Made by a program: the position numbers and the translations under genes. A DNA stretch of 64,000 nt from Pseudoips prasinana (taxonomy: Eukaryota > Arthropoda > Insecta > Lepidoptera > Nolidae): assembly GCA_951640165.1 (NCBI GenBank), contig OX621249.1, positions 5,259,001 to 5,323,000 of the forward strand, given 5' to 3'. Shown piece by piece: positions 1 through 9,640 of this stretch. The number at the start of each line of letters is the position of its first letter. The stretch's first letter is position 1. The notes under the pieces were generated by a model. The model was not told where the DNA came from. It ran no database searches and was given only the letters and a program-made list of their open reading frames with translations.

Positions 1-237
1 GCATCCAACAGTTTCCAGCGACCCGCACATGATCATCGGTCCATCTTGTTGGCGGCCTGCCCACGCTGCGTCTTCCGGTTCGTGGTCACCACTCAAGAAC
101 CTTTCTGCCCCAACGGCCATCGTTTCTACGAGCTATGTGCCCCGCCCACTGCCACATCAGTTTTGCAATTCTTCGGGCTATGTCAGTGACTTTGGTTCGC
201 CTGCGGATTTTGACATTTCTGATTCTTAAAATATTAC
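1..237 (-). pseudogene. RTE-like non-LTR retrotransposon ORF C-terminal fragment (cut by window edge)
   Basis: Read on the minus strand, the first 237 bases give a nearly open frame with motifs typical of the C-terminal end of RTE-type reverse-transcriptase proteins: KVTDIARRIAKLMWQWAGHI, then RRNDGRWG and VGRPPTRWTDD, then VAGN.W. One in-frame stop sits in the middle (LEW-stop-PRTG), so this copy is not functional. The fragment continues past base 1, so its 3' end is not visible. A short piece of the same region is at 63545-63587, an RVAGSRW-type tail is at 16255, and a short match (RT.RRSVG) is at 39366. Family assignment is by motif recognition only. Confidence 0.72.
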
Positions 238-580
238 ATGAATATAATATTTTGTTGACTTTTACCCGTGTCTATTTTTTTATATTATTATATTGGCAAT
301 CCATAGCGCATAAGTAACCAAGAGGGTTAGATATTCGTCTGACTGTCTGATCAATCGAGTGATAGCTTTTAGCGTAGTAAACTATACCAGCCTTTTTAGC
401 TTTCTGGAAGGTATGAAATAAGGAGGCTGGCCCAGGGGTCAACGAACTATAATAAACCAACTATATTCCGAAACAAGCCCTCAACTTCGCACAAACGTTA
501 GTCCAGGGTGGGGACGAAACTTCCGACCATCCGGGAACAGCAACCCGATTGAGCTCGTCATCAATTGATAATATGTAGAT

Positions 581-980
581 AATCTCAAAAATGGGAAATA
601 ATAAATTTAATTATCCGGCGGGTCTCGAACCTGCACCATCTACCAATCCGGGGTAGGCGCTCTGCGTTAAGCTACGAACGATACACGCTGGCAGATCAAA
701 TTTAATAATTTGATCTGCCAATAATTTGGAAGGTATTATCAAAATGATATGATCTTTCACATGCAACTGTGAACATATCAGTCGGCCATGTTTCTAGAAA
801 AACAAAACCGATAGATAATACCTACATCCTCCGGAAGGGTGTTAGCATTGGAATCCTAAATTTTATCTGCCAGTGTGTATCGTTCGTAGCTTAACGCAGA
901 GCGCCTACCCCAGATTGGTAGATGGTGCAGGTTCGAGACCCGCCGGACGATTAAATTTATTATTTCCGATTTTTGAGATT
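581..980. repeat. Inverted pair of tRNA-like SINE units
   Basis: Two 116-bp arms (581-696 on minus, 865-980 on plus) are reverse complements with about five mismatches. Each carries a tRNA-like pol III promoter: an A-box-like TAGCTTAACGCAGAG and a B-box GGTTCGAGACC. The 170-bp centre contains a 14-bp palindrome (689-702/707-720). A single, more diverged unit of the same family lies at 22239-22354. The arms could be two SINEs inserted head to head or one long-TIR element. No intact cloverleaf was found, so I do not call tRNA genes. Confidence 0.7.
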
Positions 981-2543
981 AGATAAACGCTTTGCATTGC
1001 GAATAATGCTATAAAATTAAAATTTAATATTCGTAAAATAATATTGATAACATTGACAGTCGATTAAAACTACTAAATTATTCCAATTTGTATAATGTAA
1101 TGTACTTTTAATTTGTTTTGTTTCGTACAAATCATCCAATGTACGAGGTTCTTACGGCTGTAAACCCCACGTCCCTTGATAACCAACAAACAATTAAAAC
1201 AAGATTACGCTATCAATACGTCCATAATCTCGGTCCTTTAGACCCTAAAGTTTACTTCTTCATGGACGCCCGATGTAGTTTAGTTGAACTAGCTCTCAGT
1301 ATGATGTAACACAATTTATTAGTTGGTACTCGGCAGCAGAGTTACGATAAAATAGAGGGGACAACCTGCTAATAATTTGGATAAAAAATTTATTGGTAAA
1401 TTAGAAGGGTCCACATGCGTTGGTCCAACCGAGCCCAATCTATGCGTAAATGAACAGTCAATACGCAACGTAGCAGAGGACAAGATAAGGTGTGAGTATA
1501 TAGTCAGTCAGAAGAAATTTCTTACATTATAATCCTGAACAAATCGACGAAAAGATGTAAAACACATCTGTAGAACCGTTTCTCAATATTTAATTGACGT
1601 GGAAGTTTAGTTTTTATTTTTTGATACGTTGAAGGCGAAAATAAAAAGGCCCACCTTATGGTAAGCGTCAACAAAAGGTTGTGACCCGTATGCCATTACC
1701 CACACGTTGCCTTCTCTCCCTAGTGGCCTTACTTCCTTTTGGTGACCTTACTCACGCATAAATTCAAAATATAAATGTATTTTTTTTCAACTTGCTTAAC
1801 TCTTACCTGACCTCTTTTAAAAATATTCATAAAATTACTATATTATATCCTACGTTTAATTCAAAACTTCAACTGATTTTGGCAATTCGGTGGTTAAATT
1901 TTCATTATCTGTTTTTGACATTGTGTAAAATTTCACCGCAATATCGAGTTTGTTAGTTATAACACGATAAGCCTTCTAAAATTAATTTGGATAAAGGAGT
2001 TGCCTCCAAGTTACTTTTATTTGTGGCAATATTCCAGCGAAGTATGTTTATAGTTTTCATTCCCGGATGCTGCAAGCACCTATTTTATGTTATCAAATTA
2101 AATTCAGTTCAATTAAACCAGCTACGTTCCCTCACATAAATTTAATAGAAGTACCTCTATAAAGCGGTACCATCTATTCGTCCATACGTCTGCGCTATCG
2201 CTCTAGCTTTTAAAACGTCGCGCGTCGCACCAAAGTTATGTACGTGAAATAAAAAGTACGAAATGTATAAAATATTCAATTTAAATTCCTCCGGGCGGTG
2301 TCCGGATCAGTGTACATAGTTTTGTTTACGTTACAATTCACAGTTTCTTTTACTATCGTGTACTTTATGTTATTTGCGGTTAATGGGATTACTTTACGCC
2401 ATGACGTAACCGGTTGGCAGAAGGTTATTTATTTATTACTTGGGAAACTTAGAATAAGAAACATAAAGCCAATTACAGGTTTTCACGGATAGTGTTTTCA
2501 CTGATGGTTTTCCGTTTATTAAAATTACTCATTATAGAACTTA
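981..2543. other. No recognised feature
   Basis: AT-rich sequence. Around 1635-1750 there is weak similarity to the 'ggcccacctgatggtaag' interspersed repeat at 19190. A 63-codon open frame at 1118-1309 has no recognisable domain and is probably chance. I see no gene or repeat boundary I can support. Confidence 0.4.
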
Positions 2544-2870
2544 ATCCTACTAGTATTATAAAGGCGAAAGTTTATGAGTGTGTATGTTTGTTGCTACTTC
2601 ACGTCTAAACGGCTGCGGCGATGTAAATAAAATTTGGTATGGAGTTAGCTGACACCCTGAATAATGAATTATTATACCCTGGACATGCCTGAGCTTCACC
2701 GCTCAGTGTCATTTCATTGTGTGCCACTGTTGATCCTGGCTTACAGGAGTTGCAGTGGTGGGTAAGAGGGAGGGACTAGTCCCGTATTATTTTTTAGATG
2801 ACACCCTGAATTAACACATAGGCTATCATTTATAAGGTTTAATGTGAGTAAAACCGCGAGGCACAGCTAG
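2544..2870 (+). mobile_element. Helitron-like non-autonomous element (family B), interrupted
   Basis: It begins TCCTACTAGTATTATAAAGG and ends with a hairpin-like GTGAGTAAAACCGC followed by GAGGCACAGCTAG, with T as the next base. This matches the Helitron rule (5' TC, 3' CTAG, insertion between A and T). Shared internal blocks are the 'acttcacgtctaaacggctg' stretch and 'ttggtatggagttagctgac'. A 137-bp element is inserted at 2663-2799. Confidence 0.75.
2663..2799. mobile_element. 137-bp insertion with a 12-bp TSD
   Basis: The 12-bp word GACACCCTGAAT appears at 2651-2662 and again at 2800-2811, flanking this insert inside a Helitron-like element. The insert is related to 30483-30590 (opposite strand), sharing the 'ccactgttgatcctggctta' stretch and the 'gggagggactagtccc' end; a shorter related piece is at 45497-45560. 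The class is unknown: there is no poly-A and no obvious terminal inverted repeat. A SINE or LINE tail is possible. Confidence 0.7.
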
Positions 2871-3300
2871 TCAGAAATAACGCTTACAAAAGTTACAGTA
2901 GTTGGTAAAATGACTGTTTCTTAATAGAACTAAACCAATAAATAAAAAATGCAAAGTTCTATGATACATCCAAGTAATACAATCGATCCTCTTCTTCTTC
3001 AAATAATTATACATTCAAATAATACAATAGATCTTTAAACTATATCTTCCAGAGTTGATTTTAATTACTGTATATGCAAGCAATGTCTATGTCCCGAATT
3101 TTGTCATCACCCAGACATCATCCATTACTTTCGTGTTCATTATTTATATTAACACTATCAGTGAAGTGTGTCTAAATGGAGACATCTCCTTTTTATAGAC
3201 GACACAAGTCTCTAACTTTGCACACTAAGTCGAAGCTATAATAGCCAATGCTAGGAATAAATAATTTCAGTCAAATATTTCTACTATTAATATTACAAAA

Positions 3301-3589
3301 AACTTGAGAGGTGTCAAGGGACACCGGGATGGAACGAAATTATTTCTTATTATTTATTATGTACAAAAGACCTGTATACACTCATCAAAAATAATCGTCG
3401 CCACACCGCACTGTTCAATGCGAAATAGAAATGAAAATATCTGGCTTGCTTTCTATAAGAGAGAGAGAGAGAGAGAGATAGAGAAACATGCGCACGCCGC
3501 ACAGCTGCAAAACGTGTCGTGACAACTTTTCGTAAGATTTTTGCTGTCTAGCCCCCTTTCACAACGCGCGATAAGGAACTTCGTTCCAA
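3301..3589 (+). mobile_element. MITE-like repeat with a GA microsatellite core (copy 1)
   Basis: This copy and 28910-29206 (opposite strand) share about 290 bp, including the 'gaggtgtcaa..gacacc' left end, the 'gttcaatgcgaaatag' block, a GA/TC run (3458-3479 here) and the right end TAAGGAACTTCGTTCCAA. The right end and an internal TGGAACGAA(G/A)TTA block form a short terminal inverted repeat of about 12 bp. No TSD is certain. It carries no coding capacity of its own. Confidence 0.68.
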
Positions 3590-3596
3590 AAAGCAG

Positions 3597-3930
3597 CATT
3601 GTGTTAATTTTGAACTTAAAATAGACGGCCAATTACTTGAACGAAAAATTAAACTAACAAATCTCGGAGTTTTCTTAGACAATAAAGAAAGCCACAAAAA
3701 GTTAAACTTTAACTAAGTCGTATGTAGCGGCAATACATATAACAAATTTTCCCCTCGAACAGTACGATATATTATTTACAATTCTCTGGTTAAGCCTCAT
3801 GTCGACTACCTCATTGAAATCTGGAGTGACGCCTAATTCAATAATCATTACAATTCAATGAGTTCAGAATAGGTTAGGCTATACCTATTTATTTATATAC
3901 GTTGGACACCTGCTGAAAAGATATACGAGG
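3597..3930 (+). pseudogene. Degraded reverse-transcriptase thumb fragment
   Basis: The plus strand encodes FELKIDGQLLERKIKLTNLG, then VFLDNK, and after a damaged stretch TVRYIIYNSLVKPHVDYLIE followed by IWS. These match the conserved 'LG..LD.....' and 'YYSLI.PH..Y.IE.WG' blocks following the palm domain in jockey/CR1-type RTs. Stops interrupt the frame. It is too short to assign a clade. Confidence 0.55.
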
Positions 3931-3945
3931 AAACATAAAAAATAA

Positions 3946-4034
3946 TATAAAAGAAACATATGTATGTTTCTTTTATACTTTAACATTTTCTATATTAGAA
4001 TACTATATATATATATTATTCTAATATAGAAAAT
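3946..4034. repeat. Two adjacent AT-rich hairpins
   Basis: Perfect palindrome 3946-3960/3963-3977 (15-bp arms, 2-nt centre), then 3985-4002/4017-4034 (18-bp arms, 14-nt loop of alternating TA). Confidence 0.85.
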
Positions 4035-4103
4035 AATAAATACGAGTTTAAAAGAGTAACAATTTATTTATTAACAACCAACAACTATCATTACAGGTTA
4101 CAC

Positions 4104-4330
4104 CTAATTCAATAGTGTTGTAACATAATAAGCTGCCCGTGTGAATTCACTCAGAGAACACGTAAATACATGTATATGTTGGGACACCGCGTTGAGCGCG
4201 TGCAGCGCCCGTGCCAGGGGTGCCTTCTGCAGCAGGTTAGTGCGCGCTGGCGGCGCCCATATTAAGGCGGTCGCCTCCGCCGTCCCACGTACTCATCAAG
4301 CAACCGAACCGTCTCTAGAACACCTGGTAA
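4104..4330 (-). pseudogene. Non-LTR retrotransposon ORF C-terminal fragment, family 'ALHALN'
   Basis: On the minus strand an open stretch reads ARTNLLQKAPLARALHALNA, then VSQHIHVFTCSLSEFTRAAY, ending VTTLLN-stop at 4104. The fragment at 50462-50640 (also minus) encodes the clearly homologous RTNLVHEAPLTRALRTLNLI, then DLFVCSRSEFTRSAL, so this is a real repeat protein tail. Upstream the frame changes: ETVRLLDEYVGRRRRRPP is in another frame, indicating a frameshift. The family is not identified; a retroelement C-terminus followed by an AT-rich 3' UTR is the likeliest reading. Confidence 0.6.
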
Positions 4331-4349
4331 TAAAATACCATCAGTAAGG

Positions 4350-5008
4350 AAAATGAAGTATTGCCCGGTTCAAAAAGCTACTAAAACTTTACACAATTAA
4401 TAGAGACCTATAGATAAGTGAATTATGTTATATGCTTATCCACATTTTTATTTTATAATTTGGTTTTGTAATTTTATATACGTACCTTTGTGCGGTCTAA
4501 TTATTAATCTTAGTTTTAGAGTTTGTTTTTCAGTTAAGAGAATTACCTATGTGTACAATTATTTATGAGTAATAAAGTTATCCTAAACCGTAACCGTAAT
4601 GCATTGCGATAGAAGTTATTTTATTTAATAACGTTGATCTTGAATATGTATGGTATTTATTGATAGTGGAATAACGTCTCCACAGTGCCATGGGAATTGG
4701 AAAATTCCGGCACAGATTGATTGCCGGCCCCGAAGTTTTGCGTACCGCAAACTACTGTTCTCTTCCGGAATATCGGGAAAAGTATATATGTGCATGCTCA
4801 GGGAGGTTTCGAACTAAGCTCTATGTTATTTGATTGCGATTGTTAGATGTTTGCGTTACTTTAATTAGCATTAACAACTTTATCGATCTTTTTATACTTA
4901 CTGACGGCCCGACCCAGTTTTGGAAGAAGTGATGGCTTGCTCCAAGACCGGGACTCTAATATTGAACTTTTTGTAAGGAATATTTAATAAAAAGGTATAG
5001 TGAAGAAA
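4350..5008. other. No recognised feature
   Basis: AT-rich sequence with no motif, repeat boundary or coding-like frame that I can support. Confidence 0.4.
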
Positions 5009-5589
5009 AACCGGCCTAGTGCGAGTCGGACTCGCCCATGAAGGATTCCGTAGCAGCAAGTAATTCAGTTGATTAAATGAAAGGTAATTGTGGTTTACGA
5101 TTTATGACGTATTAAAAAAAACTACTTACTAGAGCTCGTTCAACCAATTTTCGGTGGAAGTTTGCATGGTAATGTACATCATTTATTTTTTTCATTCTCG
5201 TATTTTAGAAGTTACAGGGGGGGGGGGGGGGTAGACACTCATTTTACCACTTTGGAAGTGTCTCTTGCGCAAACTATTCAGTTTAGAAAAAAATGATATT
5301 TTTGAAGACCTATCCATAGATAACCCACATATATGGGTTCGATGAAAACAAAATTTTTGAGTACCAGTTCTATGTATGGGGAACCCCCAAAATTATTGTT
5401 CTTTTTCTATTTTGGTGTGAAAATCTTAATGCGGTTCACAGAATACATCTACTTACCAAGTTTTAACAGAACAGCTCTTATAGTTTCGGAAAAAAGTGGC
5501 TGTGACATACGGACGGACAGGCAGACAGACAGACATGACGAATCTATAAGGGTTCCGTTTTTTGCTATTTGGTTACGGAACCCTAAAAA
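5009..5589 (+). repeat. Lepidopteran-type 'gcgagtcgga' interspersed repeat (copy 1, expanded)
   Basis: It starts CCGGCCTAGTGCGAGTCGGA and ends near CAGACAGACAGACATGACG then ATAAGGGTTCCGTTTT and TTACGGAACCCTAAAAA. Copies are at 6472-6757 and 61447-61717, and a related long form runs in reverse at 24694-25158. A 13-base poly-G run lies at about 5219-5231. An open frame at 5333-5653 lies mostly inside the repeat and is not a gene. Confidence 0.75.
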
Positions 5590-6089
5590 TCAGTTGAAAG
5601 GCTGCGTAAAAAAGAATTGTTTGAGAATTCCCGCACAGCCGCCACTGTTTTAATTACTCGTAAGGGTAATTAAAATATTTTTGTAATAATTACTACTAAC
5701 CAATTGTATGGTCAGTGGTTACCGTAGTTTCGGGAGTTATTCAAGCCGCCCAGTAGGCTTCTGACATGGTTTAACGATTGTTCTCTAATACCTACTGTAA
5801 TCGGGATCGACAGCTTAACGTGCCCTCTGAATTTTTATTCAGAAGCAGAAACATGTCATTGTGTAAGTAATATATAAAAAAAGAACTACTATTGAATCAA
5901 GAGCATTGAAACGTGAAAGACATTTTTATTTAATTTTATTGTCTTTTATGGGTTTAAAAACTCAATACAAATGAAACATAGAAACATGAAAGACAATTAC
6001 AAGTTTTCACAGATATACAATGGTTTAGAATATAAAGTAAGAGTAGGTAGACATGAAGACAATATTCACATTATAGATTATACATGACT

Positions 6090-6283
6090 GCACGTGTGGC
6101 GCAGCGACTAAAACAGTCGCCTCGCCGCTTCGTGTCGCGAGTTCGAGTCCCGCGCCGGACAACTATTTGTGTGACCCCTTAATAGTTGTTCTGAGTCTGG
6201 ACGTAATTTGTGTCCTTCTATTATATGTATGTAAAGTACCCCGCGTCACAGGGATGAAATGTCCCAGTGCAGGAAAAAATATT
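6090..6283 (+). mobile_element. tRNA-derived SINE, family d
   Basis: The head GTGGCGCAGCGACTAAAACA (A-box region) is followed by the B-box GAGTTCGAGTCCCGC, then a tail with 'ctatttgtgtgacccc', 'gttctgagtctggacgtaat' and 'cccagtgcaggaaaaa'. The same head and tail occur at 63780-63905, where the tail is also duplicated in inverted orientation. Confidence 0.82.
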
Positions 6284-6304
6284 ACAGTATCATTCGTAGG
6301 CAAC

Positions 6305-6411
6305 TACATATATTACAGTAACCTATAATTAAAACCAAACCAAAGAGTAGAAAAGATGAACTTTTCTACTCTTTGGTTTGGTTTTAATTATAGGTTACTG
6401 TAATATATGTA
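6305..6411. repeat. Perfect 51-bp hairpin with 5-nt loop
   Basis: Arms 6305-6355 and 6361-6411 are exact reverse complements around the loop ATGAA. The arms do not resemble any other repeat in the window. Confidence 0.97.
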
Positions 6412-6471
6412 TAACTTCCTACAAAATTCGTCGGACGAAACAAAGTACTGGTACGGAAACGTCTTATTAAA

Positions 6472-6757
6472 AAGACCGGTCAAGTGCGAGTCGGATTCGC
6501 GCACGAAGGGTTCCGTACCATAATCTATAAAAACGAGAAAAAAAATCACGTTTGTCGCATGGAACCCTTAAATATTTATTTTATTTAATTTTTAAGTATT
6601 TGTTGTTATTGCGGCAACAGAAATACATCATCTGTGAAAAATTCAACTGTCTAACAATCACGGTTCATGAGATACAGCCCGGTGACAGACGGACAGACAG
6701 AGCGAAGTCTTAGTAATAGGGTCCCGTTTTACCCTTTGGGTACGGTACCCTAAAAAC
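6472..6757 (+). repeat. 'gcgagtcgga' interspersed repeat (copy 2)
   Basis: Closely matches 61447-61717 along its full length, including 'acagaaatacatcatctgtg', 'cacggttcatgagatac', the CAGACAGA stretch and 'agggtcccgttttaccctt'. It has no coding capacity. SINE or MITE origin cannot be decided. Confidence 0.8.
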
Positions 6758-7040
6758 ATCAACACTTTAAACAAACTCCCATATGAACATTTAAATCTCA
6801 TAGCTGAATCGCTCTACCATTTCAATACAAGTTTACTAATTGTAAAAATGGTTTTTCGTTGAAAACTGGTCACTGTTGTGTAAAATATAAAAAAGCGGGC
6901 GTCAGTGTATAAAACTGTGCATTTTTTACTCGTGTAGTTTCCTGTGTGGCTAGAGGCAGTGATGTGTGGTTTTATCAAAAAATGGGCCATTTGCATTGGG
7001 CCTCATTCCATTGCAGCCATATCTAAAATAACGCAGTATA

Positions 7041-7720
7041 TAGGGTGGCCGCGGAGTTGACGTTCAAACGCAAAATTTTGATATTTATGATGAGGAGTAT
7101 CCGAATCACCCCCATGTATGTGCTAGGATTTTGCGTAGTTTTCGAGATAGAATTTTTGAAGTTATACTTCTTTTGGCGCGATGGAGAAAAATGATAAGAG
7201 TGAATTTTTACGATGCGCGCGCACACCGACACCAAAAAATTTAACAGCATGAAGTTAGTTCTAGGTGGTACGAGAGTGAATTTTTACGATGCGCGCGCAT
7301 GACGTTAGTTCTAGGTGGTATGAAAATTGATAACTATGTTCAAGTTGTATATTAAGAAGTATAACTTCTAACGCGTGTACATAAGTAAACACAAGTTTTT
7401 TTTTTTAATGATTTTTTTCGTAATTTTCACCTAACATCAGTTTTCGATTATTTCTCGTTCTGTTGAACATTTCTGGTTCAGTTTTTTGTGATAACTAATA
7501 AGCATAGTTTAAGCTAACACCCTAAAAATGGTTTATCTAATCATTGCAGAACTGACTGAATTAATTCGAAAATTCAAAATTAGGGTTTGAGCTCAGAACT
7601 CATAAATTTTCAAAGTATCAAAAAAAATTAAAATGGGGAACATACATAATGGTGATTCGGATACTCCTCATCATAAGTATCTAAATTTTTCGTTTCAACG
7701 TCAACTTCTTGGCCACCCTG
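7041..7720. mobile_element. TA-flanked MITE with ~80-bp terminal inverted repeats
   Basis: The left end TAGGGTGGCCGCGGAGTTGA and right end (reverse-complemented) CAGGGTGGCCAAGAAGTTGA continue as inverted repeats for about 80 bp, through GATGAGGAGTATCCGAATCA, at roughly 85% identity. TA lies on both sides (7039-7040, 7721-7722), as for Tc1/mariner-type insertions. The interior has no transposase and contains a second MITE (7158-7368). Confidence 0.85.
7158..7368 (+). mobile_element. Small MITE with internal VNTR (copy 1, two units)
   Basis: The terminal inverted repeat GAAGTTATACTTCTT (7158-7172) matches AAGAAGTATAACTTC (7354-7368) exactly. The interior repeats a unit containing GTGAATTTTTACGATGCGCG and GTTAGTTCTAGGTGGTA; two units here, one at 14858-15022, about three at 58703-59020. 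It is nested in the 7041-7720 MITE. Confidence 0.85.
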
Positions 7721-7854
7721 TATGTAACAACATCGAATATAATCTCCCAAGTAAAAAGAAAACCCCACGCAACTATGTTTTTCAGCAATTCTGAAAAGAA
7801 CGAAGCAAATGTTTTATCTTCTTTAAATAACACTGGATTTTTGCTCATCTATTC

Positions 7855-7955
7855 TATCATGTGCAGCACAAGAGCGCCCATTGCGTAGATCCTTGAGAAG
7901 GCCTGTTTCCAGCAGTGGACGATGATATGGTGATAATGATGATTATTTTATCGTG
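7855..7955 (+). repeat. RTE-type 3' tail fragment
   Basis: The text 'gcccattgcgtagatccttg', 'aggcctgtttccagcagtgg' and 'gatgatatggtgataatgat' resembles the 3' ends of RTE-like elements; compare 16300-16375 and 45765-45800. Confidence 0.55.
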
Positions 7956-8024
7956 AATCTATAAACTATTTTTTATCCTGTTGATATGTTCATATGAAGA
8001 TTAAACTGTTATAAAATAATTATA

Positions 8025-8253
8025 TCCTTGGGACATTATTTACACACCGCCATCTGATCCCAAGCAGAGCTTGTACTATGGAAACCAGATGACTGATATA
8101 CTACTTTTTGTAAATACATATATTCATAATTAAACCCAGACTCAGGACAAACAGACATGTTCATGTACACAAATATCTATCCTGGGTGGGAATTGAACCC
8201 ACGACCTCCAGCGTGAAAAGCAAGCATTTGCCAACCACGCCAACCGACCCGTC
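8025..8253 (-). mobile_element. tRNA-derived SINE, family c
   Basis: Minus-strand copy. The right end holds the tRNA-like head (GGTTGGCGTGGTTGGCAAAT, B-box GGTTCAATTCCC read on minus). The left end holds the tail 'gggacattatttacacaccg' and 'ccatctgatccca'. Related full or partial copies: 27313-27570 (+), 56685-56884 (-), 61164-61381 (-), 63093-63182 (-), and tails at 14335, 49194 and 49480. Confidence 0.83.
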
Positions 8254-8347
8254 AAAATACATAAGCTAGTCATGAAACTTGCAAATCTATTATTATGTCT
8301 CAAATACACACTCGTGAATTGAAATCAAATTTTGTTTGCATATTACA

Positions 8348-8528
8348 CCAGCCGTGCTCCGCGGTTTACCCCCGTTAAACTTTATAAATTATATCCTATG
8401 TGTTAATCTAGGGTGTCAGCTAACTCCATACCAGATTTTATAATAATCGCTCAAGTCGTTTACACGTGAAGAAGTAACACACATACACACTCACACACAA
8501 ACTTTCGCCTTTATAATATTAGTGTGAT
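8348..8528 (-). mobile_element. Helitron-like non-autonomous element (family B)
   Basis: Reverse orientation: degenerate CTAG end (CCAGCCGTGCTCCGCGG), shared interior 'gtgttaatctagggtgtcag', and the TATAATATTAGTGTGAT end. 181 bp. Confidence 0.75.
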
Positions 8529-8859
8529 ATTAAGTTATGATTTTTGAATATTGAGTGTGTCGGTTTATAAAGAATAACCACCATGTTTGTCAATATCAAT
8601 TGGAATGTGATAAAATGGATACTTTTTACAAGGCACCCCGAAGGGATAAAAAGGGTGAGATGTGTATGGAAATACTTGTCATTTCTGTATTGTAAATACC
8701 AAAGCAGAGCGAGGAAAGGCCTCGAGTTAAAAATATTGACACACAGTTACATTTTTCTACCGTGGATGTGGATTTTTATGAAAGGATATTTTTATCTGAA
8801 TATGCTCTCTATACGTTTACTGTGGTACTGGAATATAACTTGTTGTGTTTTATGCTATA

Positions 8860-9211
8860 CTAGCTGTTCCCCGCGGTAATACCCGCTTTAAACTTCATAA
8901 ATGATAGCCTATTTGTCATTCGTATATAATATAAGCTACTAACTGTGCCCCGCGGTTTTATAAATTATAGCCTATGTATTAATCTAGGGACTGTCACCTA
9001 ACTCCATACCAAATTTTATTGAAATCACTCCAGCCATTTAGACGTGAAGAAGTAACAAACATACACATTCACACAGTCACAAACTTTCGCCTTTATAATA
9101 TTAGTGTGATATTATTACAAAGTTTCATCAAAATCCGTTCGGTAGTTTTAGCGTGAAGAAGTCACAAACATACACACTCACAAACTTTTGCCTTTATAAT
9201 ATTAGAGTGAT
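8860..9211 (-). mobile_element. Helitron-like element (family B), host of a nested copy
   Basis: CTAGCTGTTCCCCGCGG at 8860 and 'atttgtcattcgtatataat' form the left part. The element resumes after 9110 with 'aagtttcatcaaaatccgtt' and ends ATAATATTAGAGTGAT. It is split by 8937-9110. Confidence 0.78.
8937..9110 (-). mobile_element. Helitron-like element nested in another Helitron-like element
   Basis: CTAACTGTGCCCCGCGG left end (the CTAG has mutated) to TATAATATTAGTGTGAT right end. The interior matches 53028-53204 and 8348-8528 closely. Flanking pieces belong to a different Helitron-like copy. Confidence 0.78.
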
Positions 9212-9510
9212 TATACAGCAGGGCGGATTTTAACAACTTTTTAATTTATTTATCATTATTAAATAAATATTGTGTCTAATTAGATGAGAGCGTGAACATA
9301 AATTATTCTCTTTTACCATATAAACCATAGTTGTTAAAATATTAAAATCCGTCCATTGCTACGATAAAACATGTGAAAAGGCAACAGTAAAATAATAAGT
9401 CAAATATTAATAATAACACAATAAAAGCAGTCATTCATATTCTGATACCACAATAAACAATGAATTTCAAAATCAGCCTCCAACTGAAAATAATATTATT
9501 TTTGATCGCT

Positions 9511-9596
9511 ATATCGACGGGAGAAAGCGGAAATGTCGTAACTTGCATTTTGGGCTCATAGCGAATTACGACATTTCCGCTTTCTCCCGTCGATAT
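9511..9596. repeat. Perfect 31-bp inverted repeat with 24-nt loop
   Basis: 9511-9541 and 9566-9596 are exact reverse complements (ATATCGACGGGAGAAAGCGG and on). The arms are GC-richer than the flanks and lie about 60 bp from the fragment at 9641. Confidence 0.96.
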
Positions 9597-9640
9597 GTAT
9601 CTTAATTACTTTATTGATTATGATAATATTAATTTGTTAA

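Noticed and set aside
6090..6165. Possible tRNA genes (A- and B-box heads at 6090, 23770, 27313, 39823, 51769, 63780 and elsewhere)
   Set aside because: Heads continue into shared SINE tails and do not close into a full acceptor stem; they are SINE promoters, not tRNA genes.
8583..8879. 98-codon plus-strand frame
   Set aside because: Ends inside Helitron-like sequence and shows no domain; probable chance frame.
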